A DNA stretch of 64,000 bases from Myxococcota bacterium (GTDB lineage Bacteria; Myxococcota_A; UBA9160; UBA4427). Where the stretch lies: contig JANQEL010000220.1 of assembly GCA_028278345.1 (NCBI GenBank), forward strand, positions 1-64,000, given 5' to 3'. Within the stretch, counting starts at the first letter, position 1. The number at the start of each line of letters is the position of its first letter. Shown here piece by piece: positions 58,141-64,000 of this stretch. The notes beneath the pieces were generated by a model, which made no database searches, was not told where the DNA came from, and saw only the letters and a list, made by a program, of their open reading frames with translations. The position numbers and the translations under genes were made by a program.

Positions 58141-58165
58141 CCCCTCCTGGCGGGCCTGGGGAGGG
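58141..58165 (-). promoter_or_regulatory. hairpin over the pyruvyl transferase ribosome binding site
   Basis: The six-base arms CCCTCC (58142-58147) and GGAGGG (58160-58165, plus strand) are complementary with a 12-base loop. On the coding strand the GGAGGG of the ribosome site is one arm, so pairing could hide it. Translational control is possible but unproven. Confidence 0.3.
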
Positions 58166-58219
58166 CTGTTCATCACGTAGCCAAGGGCGCCATCGACATC
58201 CACGCCGAGAACGGCGCGA

Positions 58220-59767
58220 TCAACTCGACGCGTAGCGGTCGCGTAGCTCGTGTTTGAGAACCTTACCCGTCGGGTTGCGCGGGAGCGTTTCGATCAACTC
58301 GAGCTGCTCGGGGATCTTCTGCAGCATGAGATCGCGCTCCTTCAAGAAGCCCACCATCTCGTCGAAGAGCAGCGGCGCGCCTGGGTCGCTGCACTCGACG
58401 ATCGCGCAACAGCGCTCCCCCGTCTTCGCATCGGGCAGACCGATCACCGCGACATCCGCGACCTTCGGATGTTGATAGAGGAGGTCTTCGATCTCCTTCG
58501 CACTGATGTTCTCGCCCTTGCGGATGATCACGTCCTTGAGCCGACCGGTGATCGCGAGGAAGCCCTCCTCGTCGAGCCGACCGAGATCCCCCGTGCGAAA
58601 GTAGCCCTCTTCGTCGAAGGCACTCTCGTTCAGCGCGGCATCGAGATAGCCGCGGCAAAGCTGCGGGCCCTTCACGCGCACCTCACCCTCTTCGTTCGCA
58701 CCCGCTTCGCCACCGCCCTGCTTCAAGATGCGGATCTGCATCTCCCCCGGCGGGTTCGCGCGGCCTTCGGTGTGGGCGAGCTTCTCGTCGGGATCGCCGT
58801 TCGTGTTCATCGTGACGATCGGACACTCGGTGAGGCCATAGCCCGAGACGATCCCCACTCCACCCATCTCGCTCTTGATGTCGTGATGCAGCTGCGGCGG
58901 CTTCGGAGCGCCGCCGCCCGGGAAGTTCTTGATCTTCGGGAAGAGCTTCGCGCCAGGCTTCGCACGTTGCGCTTCGAGATAGGCCTGGTGGAACGCGGTG
59001 CCCGCCGTCGCCAGGGTGACGTCGTGCTTCGCGAGCAGTGGAATCGTGGTCGCGGGATCGAAGGTCTCGACGACGATCTGCGCGCAGCCCACCATCAGCC
59101 CCGCGATGAACCACCCGACGCCGCCCACGTGGGTGAAGGGAAATACGAGGGCCACGCGATCGTCGGCATCCATCTCGCAGACGCGAACCAACGAACGCCC
59201 CGGCACCATGATGCTCGCGTCGCTGTGCAGGGCCCCCTTCGGGTCCGCTGTCGTGCCCGAGGTGTAGAAGAGCCAGCGAATCGGTGTCTCTTCGCCCGTG
59301 GCCGCGTCCGGAAACGGCGGCAACGAAGCGGCATCGCCCTCGGGCAACGCGCGATCGACTACGAGGGTGTCGAGGCCCGCGACCTCGCTCGCGAGATCGC
59401 GCGCCATCGCGGGATAGTCGAAGCCGCGATACGGGCCGCACACGATCAAGAGCTTCGCCTGCGACTGCCGCACCACGAAGTCCACCTCGCGGTGGCGATA
59501 GATCGGCAGGATCGGGTTCTGCACCGCGCCGAGGCGCGCAAGCGCACCGCTCAGCACGATCGCTTCGAGTCGCGTCGGCAGGATCCACGACGCGGGCGTG
59601 CCCGCGCCGACCCCGCGCGCTGCAAGACCCGCCGCACATCGCAGCACCGCATCGCGATACGCACCGAAGGTCAGCGTCTCTTCGCGATCGTCGACCGCGA
59701 GCAGCGCATCCGGGGTGGCCGCCGCGCGGGCGTCGATGAGTTCCCAGAGCGTCGGCGCGTCGATCAC
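58220..59767 (-). CDS. AMP-forming acyl-CoA synthetase
   Basis: This 515-residue adenylating ligase starts at GTG 59767. It has the P-loop LFYTSGTTADPKGALHS, the ATP site YGLTECPIVTMNTNG, the hinge/GDL motif YFRTGDLGRLDEEGF, KDVIIRKGENISAKEIED and the catalytic Lys in PRNPTGKVLK. It activates a carboxylic acid to its acyl-CoA. It lies 15 bases downstream of the second ligase gene, so the two are cotranscribed. The acid is unknown; medium- or branched-chain or steroid acids fit the surroundings. Confidence 0.92.
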   Translation of the reverse strand: MIDAPTLWELIDARAAATPDALLAVDDREETLTFGAYRDAVLRCAAGLAARGVGAGTPASWILPTRLEAIVLSGALARLGAVQNPILPIYRHREVDFVVRQSQAKLLIVCGPYRGFDYPAMARDLASEVAGLDTLVVDRALPEGDAASLPPFPDAATGEETPIRWLFYTSGTTADPKGALHSDASIMVPGRSLVRVCEMDADDRVALVFPFTHVGGVGWFIAGLMVGCAQIVVETFDPATTIPLLAKHDVTLATAGTAFHQAYLEAQRAKPGAKLFPKIKNFPGGGAPKPPQLHHDIKSEMGGVGIVSGYGLTECPIVTMNTNGDPDEKLAHTEGRANPPGEMQIRILKQGGGEAGANEEGEVRVKGPQLCRGYLDAALNESAFDEEGYFRTGDLGRLDEEGFLAITGRLKDVIIRKGENISAKEIEDLLYQHPKVADVAVIGLPDAKTGERCCAIVECSDPGAPLLFDEMVGFLKERDLMLQKIPEQLELIETLPRNPTGKVLKHELRDRYASS

Positions 59768-59782
59768 CGTCGACCCGCCGCG

Positions 59783-61372
59783 CTACGAAGCGCTCTGCGC
59801 GGCGTGCTCGCGCAGCACGAACTTCGTCACCTTGCCCGACGCATTCGTGGGCAGCTCCCGCATCACCTCGACGCGTCGCGGCACCTTGTAGTTCGCCATG
59901 TTGTCGCGGCACCAGGCGATCACGCTCTCTTCGCTCGGTTCGTTTCCGGGGGCGGGCACCACGAAGGCCATGCCGACCTCGCCCATGCGCTCGTCGGGGA
60001 TGCCGATCACCGCCACCTGTTCGAACTGCCCGCTGCCGAAGAGCGCGCTCTCGATCTCGGCCGGATAACAGTTGAAGCCGCCCGAGATGTACATGTCCTT
60101 GATGCGATCGGTGATCTTCACGTAGCCGCGATCGTCCATCACCGCGATGTCGCCGGTGTGCAGCCAGCCGTCGCCATCGATCGCCTTCGCGGTTTCCTCC
60201 GCATCTTCGAAGTAGCCGCGCATCACGTTGTAACCGCGCACCCACACCTCACCCGGCTCGCCGCGCGGCACTTCGTTGCCTTCCGGATCGACGCACTTCA
60301 CTTCGACATCGGGGATCGCACGACCCGAAGTCGTGGCGATCGTTTCGGGATCGTCGTCGAAGCGGCACATCGTCGCGATGCCGCAGCTCTCAGTGAGGCC
60401 GTAGCCTGTGATCACCGTCTCGAAGCCGAGCTCGTCCTTCATGCGGTGGATCAACTCGATCGGGGTCGGTGCTGCGCCCGTGACTGCAAGGCGCAGGCTC
60501 GAAGTGTCGTACCTCGAGAAGTCGGGGTAGGTCAGCATGCTCTGGTAGATCGTGGGCGCGCCCGGGAGCACGTTGATCTTCTCTTTCGCGATGCGCTCGA
60601 GGATGACAGGCACGTCGAAGACCTGATGGGGCAACACCGTGGCGCCACGCATGAGGCAGGCGAGCCAGCCCGCCTTGTAGCCGAACGAGTGGAAGAAGGG
60701 CATCACGATCAGGTAGCGCTCGCCTTCGCGCAGCCCGACGACTTCGCTCCACGCCATGAAGGAGCGGATCGTCTGCCCGTGCGCGGTCATCACGCCCTTC
60801 GGGCTCCCGGTCGTGCCGGAGGTGAAGAGGAAGTCGCAGAGATCTTCGGGATCGACCGCGAGGGCGCGCTCGCGCGCTTCTTCGCGCGATGCACCCTTCC
60901 CTTCCTGCACGAAGGCCTCGAAGCCGACGCAATCCTTGGCTTCGCCTCGAAGCGTCACGATGCGTTCGAGCTTCGGGAGTTCTTCTCCTTCGAGCATCGC
61001 GACGTAGTTGGTGTCGAGGAACTCACCCATCGTGCACAACATGCGCGTGCCGCTCTTGTTCAGGATGTAGGCGGCTTCCGAACCCTTGAGGCGCGTGTTC
61101 ATGGTGACGAGTACGCCACCCGACATCTGCACGCCGATCGCGGCGACGATCCACTCCCAGATGTTCGGCGCCCATACGCCGACGCGATCGCCACTGCGAA
61201 GGCCTGCGGCGTGGAAGGCCTGCGCGGCATCGAGCCCCGCTTCGGCGAGCTCGCTGAAGCTCAGCCGCTTGCCTTCGTCTTCGATCGCGGTCGCGTCGCC
61301 GAAGCGCTCGGCAGCGCCGAGCACGAGGCGCGGGATCGTGAGTTCGATCGTGTCGGAAGAAACGTCGGCCAT
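59783..61372 (-). CDS. AMP-forming acyl-CoA synthetase, FadD3-like
   Basis: This 529-residue ligase starts at ATG 61372. Motifs: FTSGTTGSPKGVMTAHG, TGYGLTESCGIATMCRFDDD, WLHTGDIAVMDDRGYVKITD, KDMYISGGFNCYPAEIES and TNASGKVTK with the catalytic Lys. The sequence resembles FadD3, the ligase for HIP, a steroid ring-degradation acid, in actinobacteria. That similarity is by recollection of the family and should be treated as a hint. An in-frame upstream extension to 61675 lies in the promoter region. The CGTATCGTAT site lies about 90 bases upstream. Confidence 0.9.
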   Translation of the reverse strand: MADVSSDTIELTIPRLVLGAAERFGDATAIEDEGKRLSFSELAEAGLDAAQAFHAAGLRSGDRVGVWAPNIWEWIVAAIGVQMSGGVLVTMNTRLKGSEAAYILNKSGTRMLCTMGEFLDTNYVAMLEGEELPKLERIVTLRGEAKDCVGFEAFVQEGKGASREEARERALAVDPEDLCDFLFTSGTTGSPKGVMTAHGQTIRSFMAWSEVVGLREGERYLIVMPFFHSFGYKAGWLACLMRGATVLPHQVFDVPVILERIAKEKINVLPGAPTIYQSMLTYPDFSRYDTSSLRLAVTGAAPTPIELIHRMKDELGFETVITGYGLTESCGIATMCRFDDDPETIATTSGRAIPDVEVKCVDPEGNEVPRGEPGEVWVRGYNVMRGYFEDAEETAKAIDGDGWLHTGDIAVMDDRGYVKITDRIKDMYISGGFNCYPAEIESALFGSGQFEQVAVIGIPDERMGEVGMAFVVPAPGNEPSEESVIAWCRDNMANYKVPRRVEVMRELPTNASGKVTKFVLREHAAQSAS

Positions 61373-61658
61373 GGCTGGGGGGTCCTCGAAGGCGTCACGT
61401 GCCGCTGCGCGAGCGGCCTTCAAGCAGACCGATCGGTGCACGTCGCCGTATTGCAGGCGGGCCGTATCGTATCGTAATGTAAGGCTTTCTTCAGTGAAGC
61501 GGCCGCTCTTCCCGCCCTTCCGAAACCCCCACCCACGCGCCGATCCTCCGCTTCGATCGCGCCTTGCGCGTGCGAAACGCGCGCGGACTTCGCATCCCTC
61601 CCAGACCGAGATCCTGCGGCGAATCCCGCAACCATCCCGCAACCACAGGAGACCCATC
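61373..61658. other. divergent intergenic region, ligase / LLM
   Basis: This 286-base region separates the divergent ligase and LLM genes. Apart from the operator-like site at 61463-61472, I see no gene or hairpin in it. It is GC-rich with one AT-rich patch around 61463-61495 (TAATGTAAGG ... TTTCTTCAGTG). The open frame that runs through it on the plus strand lacks family similarity. Confidence 0.5.
61463..61472. promoter_or_regulatory. TetR-type operator candidate (CGTATCGTAT site 3)
   Basis: The 10-mer CGTATCGTAT continues as CGTAATGTAAGG in an AT-rich stretch between the divergent acyl-CoA synthetase (61372) and LLM (61659) genes. It is identical to the sites at 23461 and 56115. Overlapping GTATCG copies within it make a loose dyad. 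Confidence 0.55.
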
Positions 61659-62525
61659 GTGAAGTTTGGAGTCATTCCGGGTTACTACGCGGCTCCAACT
61701 GCGACCGCCGAGTACACCGCCGGGCTCGCAAGAGCCGCCGAAGAGTGCGGCTTCGAATCGATCTGGCCGGTCGAACACGTGGTGATGCCCGAAGAGTACG
61801 AATCGGTCTATCCATACTCGCCCGATGGCCGCATGCCGATCCCAGATGCCGCCGTCCCCGACCCGATCATCTGGAACACCTGGGCGGCCGCCAACACCAC
61901 GACCCTCAAGGTCGGCACCGCGATGGTGATCCTTCCGCAGCACAACCCCCTCGTGTACGCGAAGGCGCTCGCAAGCCTCGATCAACTCTCGGGCGGACGC
62001 ACGATCCTCGGTGCAGGCGTCGGTTGGTTGAAGGAAGAAGCCGAGGCGGTCGGCACCGACTTCTCGAATCGCGGCAAGCGCACCGACGAGTACATCGAAG
62101 CGATGAAGGTGCTGTGGCGCGATCGCATCGCGAGCTACCACGGCGAGCACGTCTCCTTCGACAAGGTGAAGTGCAACCCGCAGCCGGTGCAGGAAGGCGG
62201 CGTGCCGATCCACATCGGCGGTCACTCGAAGGCTGCGGCGCGGCGCGCGGGTCGCCTCGGCGATGGCTTCATCCCCCTCGGTGGCAACCTCGAGTCACTC
62301 GGCGAACTGTGGAAGCTCGTCGAAGCCACCGCGAAGGAGAACGACCGCGACCCGAGCGCGATTGAGCTCACCTACTCCGGCATGGCCACCCTCGACTACG
62401 CGCAGCAGGTCGAGCAGGCTGGCGCCCAACGCATGTTGATCGCCTCGGTCGAGCCCGATCTCGAGAGCGCGAAGAAGACCCTCGGCGAGTTCGGCGAGAA
62501 CGTCATCGCGAAACTCGGCGCCTGA
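61659..62525 (+). CDS. LLM-class flavin/F420-dependent oxidoreductase
   Basis: This 288-residue protein starts at GTG 61659, about eight bases after AGGAGA, reading MKFGVIPGYYAAPTATAEYT. LLM signatures include FESIWPVEHVVMPEEY, LKVGTAMVILPQHNPLVYAK, LDQLSGGRTILGAGVGWLKE and VPIHIGGHSKAAARRAGRLG. It belongs to the F420-dependent TIGR03619-like branch. The acyl-CoA dehydrogenase and SDR genes follow on the same strand, suggesting oxidation of the same CoA-linked substrate. The larger open frame upstream to 61086 is the antisense of the ligase gene. Confidence 0.88.
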   Translation: MKFGVIPGYYAAPTATAEYTAGLARAAEECGFESIWPVEHVVMPEEYESVYPYSPDGRMPIPDAAVPDPIIWNTWAAANTTTLKVGTAMVILPQHNPLVYAKALASLDQLSGGRTILGAGVGWLKEEAEAVGTDFSNRGKRTDEYIEAMKVLWRDRIASYHGEHVSFDKVKCNPQPVQEGGVPIHIGGHSKAAARRAGRLGDGFIPLGGNLESLGELWKLVEATAKENDRDPSAIELTYSGMATLDYAQQVEQAGAQRMLIASVEPDLESAKKTLGEFGENVIAKLGA

Positions 62526-62554
62526 GCAGGAACAATCAGGAAGTAGAGAGAAGA

Positions 62555-63736
62555 ATGAACACCCGCTTCAGCGACGAAGACGAAGCCTTCCGGCGCGAGA
62601 TCGCCGGCTGGCTCGAAGAACATCTCAGCGGCGAGTTCGCCGTCGTGAAGGGCCGCGGAGGCCCGGGCGACGAGCACGCGCTCTACGAAGAACGCCACGC
62701 CTGGGAAAAGAAGATGGGCGAGGATGGCTGGATCGGCGTCGGCTGGCCGAAGGAGGTGGGCGGTCGCGACCTCTCCCTCAACCAGCAGGTGATCTTCTAC
62801 GAAGAGTACGCGCGCGCGAAGGGTCCCGGGCGCGTGGGCCACATCGGCGAAGGCCTGCTCGGCCCGACCCTCATCCACTTCGGCACCGACGAACAGAAGC
62901 AGCGCTTCCTGCCCCGCATCCTCTCGGGCGAGGACGTCTGGTGCCAGGGCTACAGCGAACCCAACGCCGGCAGCGATCTCGCCAACGTCCAGACCCGCGC
63001 CGAACGCGACGGCGACGAGTGGGTGCTCAACGGACAGAAGGTCTGGACCTCGGGCGCCGAATGGTCGCAGTGGTGCTTCGTCGTTTGCCGCACCGACCCC
63101 GACGCCCAGCCGAAACATCGCGGCATCTCCTATCTCCTCGTCCCGATGGACCAGGAAGGCGTCGAGATTCGACCCATTGTGCAGATGACGGGAGATTCGG
63201 AGTTCTCCGAGGTCTTCTTCAACAACGCCCGCACGGGCTTGGAGAACACCGTCGGCGGAGAGAACGGCGGCTGGAAGGTCGCGATGGGCACCCTCGCCTT
63301 CGAGCGCGGCGCCTCCACCCTCGGCCAGCAGATGAACTTCCACAACGAACTCGAAGCCATCATCGAGATCGCGAAGCGCAACGGCAAGGCGAAGGATCCG
63401 GTGATCCGCCAGCGCATCGCCGACGCCTGGATCGGCCTGCGCCTGCAGCGCTACAACGCGCTGCGCATGCTCTCGGGCGCCGAAGGCGCCGACCCCGGCC
63501 GCGAGTCGATGATCACCAAGCTCTTCTGGGCCACCTGGCACCGCGATCTCGGCAAGCTCGCGATGGACGTGATGGGCAGCCACGCCGAACTCGCCGAAGG
63601 CGAGCCCTACGAATTGAGCGGCCTGCAGCGCATGTATCTCTTCACCCGCTCGGACACCATCTACGCGGGTTCGAACCAGATCCAGCGCAACATCATCAGC
63701 GAACGCGCGCTCGGCATGCCGCGCGAACCGCGATAA
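62555..63736 (+). CDS. acyl-CoA dehydrogenase
   Basis: This 393-residue flavoprotein has the flavin-binding signature YSEPNAGSDLANVQTRAERD and NGQKVWTSGAEWSQWCF. The C-terminal signature is DTIYAGSNQIQRNIISERAL. Like the 22223 protein, it lacks Glu at the position of the medium-chain enzyme base (YAGS instead of YEGT). It is therefore probably of the bulky-substrate/steroid FadE type. A purine-rich GAGAGAAGA precedes the ATG. It lies 29 bases after the LLM gene and 12 before the SDR. Confidence 0.92.
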   Translation: MNTRFSDEDEAFRREIAGWLEEHLSGEFAVVKGRGGPGDEHALYEERHAWEKKMGEDGWIGVGWPKEVGGRDLSLNQQVIFYEEYARAKGPGRVGHIGEGLLGPTLIHFGTDEQKQRFLPRILSGEDVWCQGYSEPNAGSDLANVQTRAERDGDEWVLNGQKVWTSGAEWSQWCFVVCRTDPDAQPKHRGISYLLVPMDQEGVEIRPIVQMTGDSEFSEVFFNNARTGLENTVGGENGGWKVAMGTLAFERGASTLGQQMNFHNELEAIIEIAKRNGKAKDPVIRQRIADAWIGLRLQRYNALRMLSGAEGADPGRESMITKLFWATWHRDLGKLAMDVMGSHAELAEGEPYELSGLQRMYLFTRSDTIYAGSNQIQRNIISERALGMPREPR

Positions 63737-63748
63737 GGCGACCCAGCG

Positions 63749-64000
63749 ATGAGTCTCTCTCCCCCGCCCTACGTTCCGGGACACGGCCTGCTGAAGGACA
63801 AGACGGTGATCGTCACCGCCGCCGCCGGAAAAGGCATCGGTTTCGCCGCCGCGAAGAAGTGCGTCGAAGAAGGCGCGCGCATCCTGATCAGCGACATCCA
63901 CGAACGCCGCCTCGGCGAAGCCGCGGAAGCGATCGAGAAGGAGACCGGCACCGCGGTCGCGACGAAGCTCTGCAACGTCGCAGTCCAGGAGGACGTCGAT
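63749..64000 (+). CDS. short-chain dehydrogenase/reductase, N-terminal part
   Basis: The first 84 codons of an SDR run off the right edge. The frame starts MSLSPPPYVPGHGLLKDKTV and has the cofactor motif TAAAGKGIG and the second strand ILISDIHERRLGEA with its coenzyme-binding Asp. The first strand motif T-A-A-A-G-K-G-I-G fits TGxxxGxG. It follows the acyl-CoA dehydrogenase gene after 12 bases and is probably in the LLM operon. Function beyond SDR cannot be judged from this part. Confidence 0.85.
   Translation, partial: MSLSPPPYVPGHGLLKDKTVIVTAAAGKGIGFAAAKKCVEEGARILISDIHERRLGEAAEAIEKETGTAVATKLCNVAVQEDVD

Noticed and set aside
58250-61477. 1075-residue open frame on the plus strand, opposite the two acyl-CoA synthetase genes
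   Set aside because: It is antisense to two genes with clear motifs, is rich in Arg, His, Asp and Glu, and has no recognisable domain. GC-rich third positions keep such frames open.
1-64000. CRISPR arrays, insertion sequences, integrases, attachment sites, tRNA or rRNA genes
   Set aside because: No regular direct repeats, transposase or integrase motifs, or T-loop/anticodon patterns were seen on either strand.

Overview
The window is high-GC bacterial chromosomal DNA, densely coded on both strands. It has long antisense shadow ORFs, frequent ATGA/TTGA gene overlaps and many lipoproteins. The gene families suggest an aerobic, heterotrophic environmental lineage: F420/LLM-type flavin oxidoreductases, many acyl-CoA dehydrogenases, SDRs and crotonases, DUF35 proteins, DUF1214 proteins, PhoX-like and choice-of-anchor B proteins. 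A former-Deltaproteobacteria (Myxococcota or Desulfobacterota-like) or Binatota-like genome is my best guess, but no marker gene here fixes the taxon. I saw no tRNA, rRNA, CRISPR array, insertion sequence or phage gene.

Layout. 1-11455: the start of an RluA pseudouridine synthase (minus strand, runs off the left edge); a LeuA/CimA-type synthase with an odd basic tail; two large lipoproteins; SanA-like protein; SDR; SnoaL-like protein; a membrane hybrid histidine kinase; a sulfatase-fold lipoprotein. 11477-15804: a five-gene minus-strand operon (SDR, HMG-CoA-synthase-like/DUF35 fusion, two crotonases, GFA protein). 15908-19303: a PhoX-like exported protein, a Rieske oxygenase and an LLM oxidoreductase. 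19423-28543: plus-strand genes for CoA-ester breakdown, namely an Ltp2-like thiolase-fold protein with its DUF35 partner, LLM protein, acyl-CoA dehydrogenases, an alpha-methylacyl-CoA racemase, paired hot-dog hydratases, SRPBCC and DUF1214. Together they look like degradation of a branched side chain (sterol-, isoprenoid- or bile-acid-like).

28568-32263 is the most unusual locus. A TetR regulator overlaps a thymidylate-synthase-fold protein, followed by a clear homologue of monomethylamine methyltransferase MtmB that carries Gly where methanogen MtmB carries pyrrolysine, and by a cognate corrinoid protein. This looks like a non-pyrrolysine, corrinoid-dependent demethylation system of unknown substrate.

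32277-47999: an SdsA1-like alkylsulfatase lipoprotein; a choice-of-anchor B protein; VOC protein; an eight-haem cytochrome c with a four-helix membrane partner; an OB-like secreted protein; an FHA/Ser-Thr kinase pair; two more DUF1214 proteins; SDRs; TetR; sulfotransferase. 48243-54918: a lipocalin-like protein, a 1788-residue type I PKS and an alpha/beta hydrolase, apparently one operon. The PKS has intact KS, AT and ACP but decayed DH, ER and KR regions. 54866-64000: MFS transporter divergent from TetR; polysaccharide pyruvyl transferase; two acyl-CoA synthetases; LLM protein; acyl-CoA dehydrogenase; and an SDR cut by the right edge.

The 10-mer CGTATCGTAT occurs in three promoter regions: before the racemase operon, between MFS and TetR, and between the acyl-CoA synthetase and LLM genes. 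This suggests that the TetR at 56181 controls a dispersed CoA-ester catabolic regulon.
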